Source: Siphonodentalium dalli
Lineage: Eukaryota; Mollusca; Scaphopoda; Gadilida; Siphonodentaliidae
NCBI GenBank assembly: GCA_032622095.1
Contig: CP136063.1
Coordinates: forward strand, 80,765,980-80,829,979
DNA: 64,000 bases
Reading direction: 5' to 3'
Below the pieces are notes generated by a model, which worked only from the letters and a program-made list of their open reading frames with translations, was not told the DNA's origin and did no database searches. The position numbers and the translations under genes are program-made. Shown in pieces: positions 20,419 through 33,900 of this stretch; positions within the stretch are counted from its first letter, which is position 1; each line of letters begins with the position of its first letter.

Positions 20419-20570
20419 TTTAGTCGGAAATATGGCTTGTTGCCATTCATCGGAAAGCTCTCACTGAGAGCTTTCCAATGAATGGCAACAAGCCATATTT
20501 CCGACTAAATCCTGAAAAGTTACCCATAATTCTGCTGTGATTAAGAGGTCGATTAATTAGGGCATTACTG
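20419..20570. mobile_element. Hairpin MITE family A, right part
   Basis: Starts inside the left arm (TTTAGTCGGAAATATGG), continues through the centre and full right arm to GGCATTACTG then TA. With 19293-19451 it brackets H1, but the two parts overlap in content, so they are two partial copies and not one split element. Confidence 0.7.
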
Positions 20571-21170
20571 TAATTGTGCAAATGTCCAGCACCATATTTT
20601 GAGGCCTGTGTCTCAGTGAATGTGGCAACAGTTTGTATTGCAACAAAATGATAACTCATACCATTTAACTTTTCAAATGTCTTGTTATTTTCTGTTGTAT
20701 TGTAGAGTTATCTATCATTATTAGTTTTATTCATGAATGGTTATATGATGTTTACATGTCATTTTGTTTCTGTTACCATTGTGGTGTTGCTAACTGGGAA
20801 TAAATGTTGTTATCAAACTCGACTCCGATTTGTTGATCATTTGACTCCTGGTTTTGTTGATCATTTCTGCATGTATAACTGGGGATAGTGATCTAATGTC
20901 TTCAGTAGAGCCATATTATTTTCATTTTTTCTTTCTTCAGGTTTTGCCATTGGTATAGAAAACACGGTGTGTTGAGATTTTCTCTCCGGAGTTTGCAAAG
21001 TGAAATCAAGCTTTTTAATTGGTAATAAACTAATTTGGATAACTAAATCAGCTTTTGGTGAAATTCCGTTGTTGTTGTAACTGGATGATATGGGGACCAT
21101 CGATTATGTATTTTTAAGTTTACATGTTTCCATTGATTAGAGTACTCAGGATCTCCAAACCCTTGATAAT
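20571..21170. other. Gene-free, possible distal 3' UTR
   Basis: No domain seen. AATAAA at 20799 sits in T/GT-rich sequence resembling a 3' end. A short family C-like trace (GTTGTTGTAACTGGATGATA) lies near 21070. Confidence 0.3.
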
Positions 21171-21173
21171 TAA

Positions 21174-21408
21174 AGGCCCACTTAATTTTCGACTCACCAA
21201 TTTTGTGCCTTGGTATACAGTTATAATAACAATCTATGCCATAAAATATGATTAAAATACTATAATTCATCAGCATTTGAAACGTCTGTGTGTCATAAGA
21301 TGCCTATAGAGAAATAGAAAACAGCTGAAATCATAGAAAGATTTCCCCTGTTATGGCTATCAGAATTCAAACTAAAAATGCATCTTTAAGATATAGAGTT
21401 ATTCCCCA
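21174..21408. mobile_element. Family D TTAA MITE, truncated
   Basis: TTAA/AGGCCCACTTAATTTTCG and half of the usual body, ending at the central TAAGATATAGAGTTATTCCC hairpin. Confidence 0.65.
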
Positions 21409-21454
21409 CAGAATCGACGATTTGTCCAATGATTCTCAGCAGACTTATGGGCCC

Positions 21455-21800
21455 TTTTTAGCTCACCAGAGACCTTGGCGAAGTCTCTCATGGAGCTATA
21501 GTCGTCACTCCTCGCCAGTCCATCCGTTCGTCCATCTGCCAGTCCGTCAAGAATCAACTTCTCCAGAACCATAAGACCGAATGGGTTCATATTAGGTGTG
21601 GATATTCCTGTGAGACATTCAGTTTAGTTCAAATCAGGTCACCGGGTTGTGAAACCAGGGCCATAACTCTATTCCTCATAGTAGTTCTTAAAACAATTTA
21701 GCTTCTATTTTGTATGGAGGGGCGTTGGGTGACTGGGGTACAGATTTATTAAAATGGATCAAATATGGGCGGAGTCTGGGACATAACTCTTAAAACAAAT
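21455..21800. repeat. Dispersed GCTCACC-type repeat
   Basis: Starts TTTTTAGCTCACCAGAG and has the CCATCCGTTCGTCCATC and CCATAACTCT phrases I associate with abundant molluscan repeats. Family name not recognised. Confidence 0.4.
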
Positions 21801-22540
21801 TATAACACAAAAATGGTTTAGATTGAACTGCTTGTTCAATTAACAAAAAAATATATAGAAAATAATGGTCGACTTGCATATATGAGACAATGCATTGACA
21901 CAGGGTCTTTAATGTTGTGCCAACACCGCTCCCATCATGAAAGGGCTAAACATATCTTCTGAAATAACTAAACCATTGGATATGATAGTGAGAGCTCTTT
22001 GTATGATGTGCATAGGGGCAGAAAAATAATTATTTGAGCTTTTGAATTCAGGTTGGGTACTGGTATATGGATTACTGTTATATTTTTGATTATCAGTTAT
22101 AGATGTAACAGATGTTAAAATATTATGTGTATATAGGCTGTTAACTCTTTTCGTCTATGCTAATGAGGTGTAGATCTATTATGCTGATAATTTCAAGGAA
22201 AATGTATCAGTGGTGCCAGCAAGGGCGATAACCCTTCCCAAATTTTTTTAACTTGTTTTGAGGAAAAAGAATTCACTTCAACTCTTAAAATATACCATTT
22301 GAAATTACTAGATGAATGGATCTCATATATTGGGATTTACATTGGATCAAATAGGGGCAGAATAGGGCAGAGATAAGAGATTTACCTCTCCCCACCCACC
22401 CTACCTGTATCTATGCCGTTGAATTCAAGTTTGGTACTAGTATAATAATATATAGATTGCTAATGGTTTCTAAGCTGACATGGCTGGGTATATGAAGGCA
22501 ATGTTAGGGGCTATGGGGAGGAAGTGTAATTTTCAACAGT

Positions 22541-22860
22541 TGTAAAGTTCATGCCTGATAACAACATTAGTTGTAAATTTGATTTTCTCACCAAACATAG
22601 GTTAGAATTGTTCTCATAGTTATGTTTTTAGACCAACATTCCATATTTTCCTACTTCCGGTTAAATTGTTAGACCAATAGCCACATTTTTTTTACTTTAT
22701 GGGAGATGTCCGGCAGGCCACAACTTTTAACTGTACGGGGGACGCCAGGTTAGCCACAACTTTAACTTTATGGTGGATGTCAGGTTGAAAATTTCCAAAA
22801 GTTGGAGAGCTTGAAGTACCAGTTCTAAAATTCCAACCTTAGAGGGACATGCAAAAGAAT
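22541..22860. repeat. Family J dispersed repeat
   Basis: AACAACATTAGTTG, TTGTTCTCATAGTT and GGATGTCAGGTTGAAAATTTCC recur at 47090-47300 and in part at 62150-62320. Confidence 0.45.
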
Positions 22861-22869
22861 TTTTTTGAA

Positions 22870-24310
22870 CTTAGAACTGTGGTCTGGTTGTCTTGTTTAA
22901 TACGGGTAAGGGTTGGAGATTTGTCAGTGGTGTGCAATTAGAAATTTCAAGGTGAAGACTCCTGCTCAACGAAGATCCTCCAGCTATCTCTCTGTTTATA
23001 ACTACTTGTCTTACGTCATTTTGACAAGTACTGACTGTTATAGTCGTCAGAGTCCCAGTTTTCTCAGTCTTTGCAGGCAGGTGGGCGACTTCACAGTCAT
23101 TGACTGTCTTGTTCAATTAGATATTTAATATTATTGGTTTTCGGCTGATAACTTCATGTTGTGGAATCTTTCTGAAATGCAATTTCAGGACCACGGGCGT
23201 ATTTTATCACCGTGGCTGCATGGTAAGTATATGGTGGTATTTGTGGTATTTTTCCCTAGGGGCCTGTGTCGTGGCGGTGCATGCTATTGTACTTTTATTG
23301 TGACGGTCTTAGTGTGGGGTTTCCAACTGCATTCCCAACATTGTAGACTAAACACAAGAGTTGAAAACTCAATAAACACCCCCATAGATTTGGAATATTT
23401 CAACCTCAACCTCATTCCAACTGGTTAATCATTGTCAACCCAACCAACCAGCTGAGAAACCAATTCCTTCCTGTCGTCAATGTCAGTGGTAAAATTTCAT
23501 TAAAGTCTCAAAACACATTGTAAAGAGGAATGAGATCACAACTGTAAGACAATCCGTGGTGTATCATCGCTATCATGATAAGACGAATATATTATTATAG
23601 ATATTTTGGTTATGGCCATAAATAATTTTGATCTTCATGCCGACACCAGCCGACCAAAAAGTGGAACAAAGGCGTTGTAAGAGGTATGCCGGGGCATATA
23701 CTTTATTGTTATATCCAGGGAAGAGCTACCTTTTTGGTCTAGGGAATTTGATCTGGGTGTATCTGATCTCTGTAAATCACAGAAAGTTGATACGAGTTTT
23801 TATCTGCCGGAGACGTTTTACGTGCAAATTGTTACAACTATCAGCAAATATGCACGGTCGTTGACACAAAGAATATATAGTACTATACTAATATCACAAA
23901 AAGATTTGTGTACATGTTACATAAATATCTCATATTTTAATTTTGATATGCAGATTACAATGGGACCGGTAACGCCTATAGCCAAGTTACAGCATAATTG
24001 ACCTAAAAATAATTTACTGCCCAAAGTGATTAAAAATTCCCCCTCTTTCTCTCTCCCTTTTTCTCTATCTCTCTTTATCTTTCCCCAACTACAAGAAGGT
24101 GACCTTTTCCCCACAATTCTCTCGGTCTGCGTTTGAATCGCTATAATTTAGCGGATCAGACGAGTGTTTTTTATCGCCAAATGACATAATAATAAATTAA
24201 GAAGCGCTTGTAATAAACTATCGTTGTTTCGACAAATGAATAAGTATTAAATTTTGTCCCACATTTATGTTCAACTGCATGCTAAACTTTGATTTATCTA
24301 TATAGTAAGC
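22870..24310. other. No recognisable gene
   Basis: Short overlapping frames on both strands with no family resemblance, and a T/C-rich stretch at 24035-24075. Confidence 0.4.
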
Positions 24311-24313
24311 TTC

Positions 24314-24440
24314 ATCGTACCAGCCACTGTGTAGGAACTGTTACATCGGAAATCGTTCTATCGCCGGTTTGTGATGGTTCTTGACTGATTTGTGACGGTT
24401 CCTGATGATCGAAATTATACATTTTTACGACATTTTGACA
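24314..24440 (-). repeat. Dispersed repeat, inverse of 43045-43168
   Basis: GTAGGAACTGTTACATCGGAA and GTGACGGTTCCTGATGAT appear in the opposite orientation at 43069-43150 with scattered mismatches. Confidence 0.55.
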
Positions 24441-24965
24441 GTTAAAACGCAATTTTGAGGCATCTACGTGATAATTCGATTAGTTATTTTCAATCCCATC
24501 ACAATCTGTGTCACCAATGAGCGTGTTAATAGCGAAACTTTCATTGTGCGAGTCATAACAACGACAAAAACCACGATTTTTGATAATTGTTTGGGTTCTC
24601 TCCTGATCGAGTCGCTTATCTTCCCATTTAATCGTTCTATACGAGTAAAACTATGGCTAATATTTGCCATGGTACATGGTTCAAACTGCCAATTTTGTGA
24701 AAGTATACAAAGATAAACACAACAAACTATGCATTAAGTTGAAATTTGCACCACTTGTCATTAATTTCGATGAATTACACTGCCTTTCTATGCTTATTCA
24801 ATAACCTGTGTTACGCCTATCAAAATTCACAAAGTCGCCAGCTAGTTTGAAAAATAACGCGTTTTGCAGGCCCAACATTTCCACGAGTCAATATCCGGTT
24901 AACAATAGTGAAAATTCATAGCGCTGGACTTCGGAAAGCCTGAGCGTAGACTATATATATATAGT

Positions 24966-24983
24966 GGGGGGGGGGGGGGGGGG
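24966..24983. repeat. Poly-G tract at the palindrome end
   Basis: Eighteen consecutive G at the left terminus of the large inverted repeat. Confidence 0.9.
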
Positions 24984-26289
24984 TAGTTGCAAAATCGTTC
25001 ACTTTGTGATAGAAGCGCCAAACTTTCAGAGTTTATTTAGTGGTTGGTGAGTATCACTAAACTGGCTGGTTCCAGATTTTGTAGGTCACCTTGATCTTCA
25101 ATTTGACCTTGACCTTTTTGAAAATCTCAGTTTTGGGTTGGGTGGTTTATGCCAGCCTTTTCTTGTGAAAATCGCATCTTCTCACAGTTTCTCAATGCAA
25201 TTATAGTTGGGAGGTGACCACGGTTCATTTGGGCCAAAACATATCTAAATTTTCATAAGATGGCCGCCAATATGGCCGCCGGAAGTTGAAAATATGACAT
25301 TTTTTCACAAATATCTTCTAGATCAATTCATGCTGTTTGGAACTGGCTGAGTAATGCAACTTTATTTCGTGTTTTGTATATTAACTGATCATTGGAGCAT
25401 TTAAATATGGAATTATTGGGGTCCTAGCCCCTTCCGATCGCTCAAAAATTCGATTTTACAGAATGCGGTATAAAATAAAAAAAAATAATAACAATTGGGA
25501 TTCTAGTCATATTTCAACAAGAAATGAACAGAACTTTATAATGTAAGTGAGGCATATCATTACCTATGAATATTCCAAATCACTGGAACCAAAATTCTTA
25601 CTTTGGCTCAAAATGGCTGCCAATATGGTCGCCAAAATATGAAAAATGGTAAATATTACACCAGCGTGTCCTGCAATCGCTTACAAGTTGTGGTTGATGT
25701 ATAAAATTGGCTATTCTGGATTCAATACATTGAATACTAACATGTCTGATGCACAATGGTTAGTTGTTACTATTGTCACCACTGACATCGTCAAAAATAT
25801 TGGACTTTTCTCTCAAAAACTTGACATAAATATTGGCAAAAATTAACTTTTCAGGTTTGGACCATTTTTTCAGATAAAATGTAACTATCTTTGGATTGAA
25901 AGGTGATTATTGTTTTGGTGTCCCACTACGGTGTTTATAGACCAAATTGCACAAGATGGCTTCCAAAATGGCAACCAAATTTGTTAAATTTTAATTTTTT
26001 ACATAATTATATACCGAACATTCTCTGCATTATCCGAAAAGGTAGCAAAATGTGACTCACTTGGTTATTATACGTGTTAGTTAATTAACTAACAACTACA
26101 TGTTCTATTCTGGTTGTCCCAGTTCCGTATGGGGCAAGACAAATTCATTTTAAAGTATTTAATTTAGGACCTCTTTTGTGATTTTGGCCATATTTATTGA
26201 AAGGAAATGGGCAGAAATTTGCGACAGAACTGAGATGGACCATACTATTTGGCTATTCTGGTCCATTATGCTAAAAATATCGTAGCCAG

Positions 26290-27800
26290 GGAGTCACTCT
26301 ATGATCATACGTGAGGTGAATAGGTATACAGGGAGTATGTCATGACTTATGTGAATAGGTATACAATGAGTGACTATATGGTTATGAATGGGTTGTCCAT
26401 TGTAAGATGCATCTAGGTATACAGGGAGAGGTCATGGTCAGGTGTGAGGTGAATCGGTATGCATGGAGTGACTGTATGGTGTATGATTGTGTATATCCAG
26501 TACGGGTGAATTAGGTGTGCCTGTATGGGCATTGGTGTGGCGTATGGATACAGCTACATGGTCATCTATGTGTTGATTATGTATATATGGAGTGACTGTA
26601 AGGTCATGGGTGGGATGTACATGTGTTGTCTGTATGATCATGGATGGGGTGTGTGGATAAATAGGGTGTGATTTTATGGTTACGGGTAATGTATATAGGT
26701 ATACATGGAATGACTGCACGGTCATGATTGAATTGGAATACCTGGAGTAAGCTGGGTGGACATTATCGAGCGTGTGGGTACAGAGGGAGTGTCCTTGTGG
26801 CAACGGGTGGGATGTATATTTATATATCTCGTGGATGTATTATCATTGGTGGGTGTATAGGGATTAGCTGTATTATCATGGATGGCGTGTATGATTATAC
26901 AGTGAATTGCTGAATTGTCATGTGTGAGGTGTATATGCAAGTATGGATTGTTCGAGTGGGCGTGTGTATATCTGGAAGGGCTGCATGGCCATTAGTGAGG
27001 TTTACATGTATGCATGGAGTGAATCTATGGTCTAGGGTGGGCTGCATATGTATATCGAGTGATTGTTATGACTATGTGTGTCGAATAGGTATACAGGTAG
27101 TGACTGTATGGTCAATTGTGAGATGAGTACATGTAGGTATACAAGTAGTGACTGTATGGTCATAAATGTAATCATTTAAATGGACATCTATACATGGGGC
27201 TAAATGGTCATGTGTCAGACGTGAGTATATATACCTGGTGTTCCTGTTTGGTGACTCGTGACGGTATGGTCATGTTTAGGTTATACCAGTATACACATGT
27301 GTTGCTTTATTGTCATGGGCGAGGGATATGTGTGTATATAGCGAGTGGCTATATGGACATGGATAAGGTGCATATGCATACATGGAGTGACTATACTGAC
27401 ATGGCTGGGTGTACTAGTATATCTTGAGTGACCATGCGGCTATGGTGTGACAAATATCGATACAGGGAGTGACATGGCCAATGTTGAGGTGAATATGTAT
27501 ACAAGGATTGACCATGATCGTGTATGAATGTTTTGAATAGACCTGTACACACGGGGTGAATATATGGCCATAGGTCAGGTGAAGGAGTATACCAGGTGCC
27601 TCATTGTTGTGGTGTTGATGTATATATTGATTTTCTATTTGACCATGTGTTTGGAGAATAGGTATACAGGGGATGACCTTATGGTCAATGGTGAGATGAG
27701 TGGGTATACAAGGGGTGACTATATGGTTATGGGTCATGTTTAGGAGTATACCCGGTGTGCCTGTATTGTGACGCGTGGCTATATGGTCATCCGTGGTCAT
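26290..27800. repeat. Minisatellite, left arm
   Basis: Degenerate units of about 40-60 bp built around GGTATACAGGGAGTGAC and TATGGTCATGGGTGAGG. Unit lengths vary. Confidence 0.75.
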
Positions 27801-27825
27801 GGGTCAGACTTTCCGTGCTTAACGT

Positions 27826-27839
27826 CCCCCCCCCCCCCC
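27826..27839. repeat. Poly-C tract at the palindrome centre
   Basis: Fourteen C at the junction of the two inverted minisatellite stretches. Confidence 0.85.
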
Positions 27840-27849
27840 ATGTACATAA

Positions 27850-28570
27850 ACACCATTAAGATGGAGTACTCTCTGACATGACCTCTCCATTGATTAACAT
27901 ATCCTTGAGTTATTGTGGAAAGCGATAGCCACCCAAGGTACACATGTACAACCCACCCATTACCTCAGTCACTCCATATGTACATAAACACAACACAAAT
28001 GACAACATAGTCACACACTTTATACACGTACACCTGGTCATACAGCCATACTTAGTTATACCCGTACATACCACAAATGACGATACAGCCACGAGTCACC
28101 ATGTATGAATACCAGGTATACACCTACACCCGACACATGGCCATATAGTCACTCTATGTATACTCTATATTCACTACATTCACGATCATACAGTCACTCA
28201 TTGTATACCTATCCACCTCACCATGGACCATATAGCCACTACATGTATACATATTCGCCATATCCATGACCATAGAATCAATCCACGGCTATACATATGC
28301 ACATCACCAATGGTGAGCCCTTCCAGATATACCAATACCCGCACATACGACCACTCATAAGTTCCACACTTGCCATACTCATACACGCCATCCATGATCA
28401 TACATCTACTCCCCATACACCACCAATGATAACACATCCACAACATATATAAATATACGTCCCACTGTTACCAACAGGGCACTCCCTATATACCCACACA
28501 TTATTCATGACCATACAATAACTCGCTGTATACCTATTATCCTCATCAATGATCATAGAATAACTCCCTG
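27850..28570. repeat. Minisatellite, right arm (inverted)
   Basis: Same units in the opposite orientation (GTCACTCCATATGTAC, CCATGACCATA), about half as long as the left stretch. Confidence 0.7.
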
Positions 28571-30594
28571 GCTGCCATCTTGGTTTCCACCCTGTATCCA
28601 CTAAATTCCACTTGATACATTTTCATCATAATGGGCCAGAATACCCACATCTCATGGTTCGTCTCAGTTCCGTCTCAAAGTTCTGCCCATTTCCTTTCAA
28701 TAATATGGCCAGAATCACAAAAGAGGTTCTCCGCAAAATTCCATACTGCAACTTTAAAATGAATTTGTCATGCCCGATACGGAACTAGGACAAACATAAT
28801 AGAACATAGTTGTCAGTTAATTAACTAACACGTATAATAACCAAGTGAGTCACAATTTGCTACCTTTTCGGATAATGCAGAGAATAATGTTTGGGATATG
28901 TCTAAAAAATTAACTTTTTACAAATTTGGTTGCCATTTTGGAAGCCATCTTGAGCAATTTAGTCCATAAACACCGTAGTGTGACATATTTAAGATAGGTC
29001 AAAACAATAAACAACTTTGATACCAAATGTAGTTGCATTTTACTTGAAAAGATGGTCGAACCCTGAAAAGTTAATGTTTGCCGATATTTATGTCAAGTTT
29101 GTGAGAGAAAAATCCAATATATCTGGTGATGTCAGTGGTGACAATAGTAAAAATGACACATGGTGCATCAGACATGTTAGTATTCAATGTATAGAATAAA
29201 GATTAGCCAATTGTATACATCAACCACAACTTGTAAGCAATTGCAGGACATCCTGGGGCAATATTTACCATTTTCCCTATTTTGGTGGCCATTTTGGCAG
29301 CCATTTTGAGCCAAGGTAAGATTTTTGGTTCCAGAGAGTTGGAATATTCATAGGTAATGATATGCCTCACTTACATTACAATGTTCTTTTCATTTCTTGT
29401 TGAAATATGACTAGAATCCCAATTGTAATTTTTTGTAAAATTTTGTACCTCATTCTGTAAAATCGAATTTTTGAGGGATCGGAAGGGGCTAGGACCCCAA
29501 TAATTGCATATTGAATTGCTCCAATGATCAGTTAATACACAAAACACAAAATAAAGTCATATTACTCAACTAGTTCCAAACAGCATGAATTGATCTAGAA
29601 GATATTTGTGAAAAAATGTCATTTTTCAACTTCCGGCGGCCATTTTGGTGGCCATTTTGGATGGTGAGTTTCAATTTTATCCAGAAAAGTTTCATTATGT
29701 CTTAGCTTTACGAAAATATATACATTTGTATACATTATACTTGATTTTCCTGCTATAATTTGCATAAAACTGATAAATAAAACAAATCGTCTCTTTCAGG
29801 GGGTGTTCCACTTCCGGTCAATTTTTTTCCAGGTTCCACTCTCTGAAAAGCTGGAACCAGCTAGATTCTCATCTAGAATATGTTAAACTACATCTGTGCC
29901 AATTTTGGTGCTTCTATCAAAAAGTGAACGATTTTTATGTTATTATGTTATTATGTAATTATCCACCCCCACTAATAGAGCTATCTGTCTTGTATTTTAT
30001 CTATTATATGTTTTGGAACTTCTGTCTGTGTGTATGTATTTGTGTTATAGACTCGAAAAACTGCTCGACCGATCCGAATCAAATATGATGTGAGGACCTA
30101 CTTTGATCCGGGGAACAATATGGGCTGGTCCAATTTCACGTGCGACCGTGTCCTTGACCTTGACCTCGCTCAAATACGCTCATATAGGCATGTTTCTGGA
30201 CCTCGACCGATCCCACTCAAATTTGGTATCTGGGTCTACTCTGATCACGGGAACAATATGGGCGGGTCCAATTTCACTTGCGACCGTGTCCTTGACCTTG
30301 ACCTCGCCCATATAGTGTAAACATATTTTTATTCCCAAATCCAAACATAATACACATAATACACAAATGACATAAATATACAACATATAAGAGATAATGT
30401 ATGGAAATGAGGATCAGACAACAAGCCCGAGGGCTTATATGAAGTCTTCTCCTCTTTTGCGACATGCCCCTTCCCCAATAAGTGAGGGAGGGGTATCGAT
30501 CAGACGGGAAATAATAGAAATAATATTTTTTAAAGGAGAAGTAACTAAGTTGGGATGGACACAGCGGAAGATAGTGTTAGGGATAGCAGGAGGC

Positions 30595-30625
<31 letters not shown>

Positions 30626-30941
30626 TGAGAAAGTAGAGGGGACAGAGTTTTCAATAATTTATTTGCTGCGTGATGAAAATTATGCTCGTAGTAATATGCA
30701 TGCGTCAGGCTTCATGGGAGGGGGTCAATCGCAATGGCCAATTCCTATTTCAATGGGGTTCACTGCGAATATTGCTGTATTCTTCATGTAGAATCAGTTC
30801 ACGTATATACAGGATAGTGACAAGTAAGTAACTTACAAAATAATCGTTATCGGAAGACATTTAGTACTACATATATAATGGGGAACATCGTGCTGCCGCA
30901 TAGCGCGGCCGGAATCCAAAGCAATTTGTTACCAATGCAGA

Positions 30942-33900
30942 TCATGGAAATCTTTTTGTTCTCATAATATATGTCTGTACTGCATTAAATATTTGTTTGT
31001 TTTCGCGAAGACTAAGCTCTCTTGACCCCCGCATTAGTGTATTCTCAGATAAGGCAACATTTGGTAGGGAGTCATATAGTTCTCTTCTGGGCTCTTGATA
31101 AAATGTACATTCAAAGAGATAGTGGTAAGTTGTCTCAAATTCCCCACATAGACAGAAGGGGGAAATTGTTACATGGTTATCTGTCAGGTCACCACTTAGG
31201 TGGCTGCAGTTCAATCTTAACCGGGTATGGAGGATATGAGATTTACGACATTTACTATGATAAAAATAGGCAGGTGGACGTATATTGTCACTGTTCAGTT
31301 CCTTTTTGAAGTCTTCGATTGTACTGCTGCTCTTTGTAGTTTCTGACAGTTTGTTCCATTCGGTAATTGCAGATGGTAAGAAAGAATCCATATAATAGTC
31401 ATAATTAATATTCGAGGGTAGTCTTATATGTTCAAATCTGAAGTTATATCTGGAATTATTTGCCTGAATTGGTCGTACATAATTTCTTAAAATTGATGGA
31501 GCAGTTCCTCGTATCATTTTAAAAAATTGGCACAGCTTGTGTTTTCTACGGCGTGAAGAGAGGAGTTCCCAGCCAGTCTCTGACAAAAGGCACGCGTTAC
31601 TCGTACTGATGGTTGCACCTGTTACTATTCGGGCCATTTCATACTGAACCTTTTCAATGTCATCACTAAGATAATCAGGGCAGTTATCCCAAACAGGGGA
31701 GGCATATTCCAGTATTGGTCGGATAAATGTATAATGGATTTTTTCAAGCGTTACTCTGCTTAGCCTGTATCTGTGTTTACGTACTAGATTTACTCGACTC
31801 CATGCTTTGTCAAGCATAGATCTGATGTGGATACCCCAAGAGCCCATGTTGTCGAAAGTAAGTCCCAGATGTTTATGGCTGTCAACCTCAACAATTGTCG
31901 CGGTTCCCATGGTCAAATGTGGATGATATACTGGTGTTTCTTTCCTGGAGATTAAGAGAGATTCCGTTTTCAGGGGATTGAATTTTACAAGCCATTCTGA
32001 TGCCCAACACATGAGAGTTTCGAGGTCATCGTTGATTAGTTTTGCGGCCATGGTGGGGTCTTCGATAGTAAGAAATAGAGAAGTGTCATCAGCAAATAGA
32101 CGAATGTTACATCGTATATTTTCGGTTATATCATTAATATAAATTAAAAACAGAAGTGGGCCTAATACTGAGCCTTGCGGCACACCTGCTGTTACATTTT
32201 GTAGTTCCGAACGTGTGCCGTCTATGACAACCTGTTGTTGTCTACATTCTAGATACGATTTCATCAAGTTATACAAGTTTCCTCTTATACCAATTTTTGT
32301 CAGTTTGTTCAAGAGGCCACGGTGCCAGACTTTATCGAATGCTTTACTTATGTCACAGAATATACACCGGACCTCTTTTCCGTCGTCTAATGATCGACAT
32401 ATATTGTCATATATTTCGGTAAGTTGAAAAACCGTTGAATCGTTGCGCATGAAACCAGCTTGGTAAAATGATAGGAGTTTGTTTTCATCAAGAAATTCCC
32501 ATAGATATTTATAAATACATTTTTCATAGACCTTTGAGACGCAGCTTAGTAGAGAAATTGGTCGGTAATTTGATATAAGACCGGAATCACCACTCTTAAA
32601 TATAGGTGTAACATGTGAACGCTTCCACTGGTGTGGGTAGTAACTGTTTTCGGTAAATGTTCTAAAATAGAATTCAAGAGGTTCACAGAGCGAGGAGGCA
32701 CAACTTTTCAAAACTCTCGGACTTATTCCGTCGGGCCCACTTGACTTAGATATTTTAAGACTTTTTAACGCTTTGTAAATGTCAGGGGCTGTGATTTTTA
32801 TATCGCTTAATGTGGATATGGAGTTATCCGGTTCAAGGACTGGTAGGCGTTTCCCGACGTCATCAACTGATGAAATTTTACAAAAATACGAATTGAAAGC
32901 ATTTACTTTTTCAGTTGGTGATATCAGGAAGTCGCCGTTGGTGTTCAAGGGGGGTATTGATCTATCACTGGTAGCAAATACTATTTTTTGGAGTGTTTTC
33001 CACCAGGAAGACTGGTCATGTGATGGGCTATTCAATGTGTTCTCATTCTTGGTGTCATAATCACGTTTGCTTTTTCTAATAGCCGATGTAGTTTCATTAC
33101 GTTTAGATCTGAAGTTTGCCCATGTTTGTGGTGTGTTTTTCCTTTTAGCTATCTTGTGTAGTCGATTTCGTTGCCTCATCAGTTTCCGTACATTACACGT
33201 AAGCCATTGGGGACTACCTTTCCGGATAAGTACTATCTTATTTGGGATATTGTCACTGCATACCTTTTGAATTTTTGCAGTTAAGTTATCTGCATGAGCT
33301 GAAAGTTCAAATGGTGTATTATCATCATAGTTCCAGCTCAAGAAGTCTTCGTTCATGGTATCGAAGTCAGCCAGATTATAATTCCAGATACGTCTAGTGA
33401 GATTTGTAGCCGACTTATTTTTCAAAAGTTTTATCTGAGCAACGACCGGACAGTGATACCTAATTGTGTTGTCGAATATGTTGCCAAGAACACAAGGGGA
33501 ATCAATAAGGTCAGGGTTGCTAGTCATGAGCAAGTCGAGAATGGATGAGGAATTTTCAGTAAAATGCGTTTTATCAGTGACCAGTTGGGTCAGACCTCGT
33601 TCGCTACATATGCCGTTTATTTTACCATTACCGTTGCGTACATAGTTTTCATTGAAATCTCCACCTATTATGACATCCAGGTCGCTATCGCGCGCAAGAG
33701 AAATGTTATCATTAATTTTTGTCCACAGGCTTGCGGGGGAGTTGGGAGGGCGATAAAAACATCCTACAAGACAACGTTTTGTGTTAATTGTAACCTCTAT
33801 CCAGATATTTTCTACTTCGTCACTGTCAAGTTCATCGCGTATTTTGAATGGTATAGTGTCACGAACGTAAATACACACACCCCCTCCTGTTCTGCCATCT

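Larger units (their letters stand above)
24964..29972. repeat. Giant 5-kb inverted repeat (foldback element)
   Basis: The left arm (about 24990-26290) reappears inverted at about 28565-29935. Examples are CTAGATCAATTCATGCTGTT at 25318, matched near 29580-29600, and the block 25646-25850, matched at 29075-29275, at an estimated 85-90 percent identity. Between the arms are two oppositely oriented minisatellite stretches joined by a C run. The outermost shared string is TAGTGGGGG / CCCCCACTA, allowing a TA-flanked element of 5009 bp. No protein-coding capacity seen. Confidence 0.75.

Noticed and set aside
26438-28601. Several 60-130-codon frames rich in His, Thr, Pro or Tyr, Gly, Cys
   Set aside because: They are translations of the minisatellite and of its inverse on both strands.
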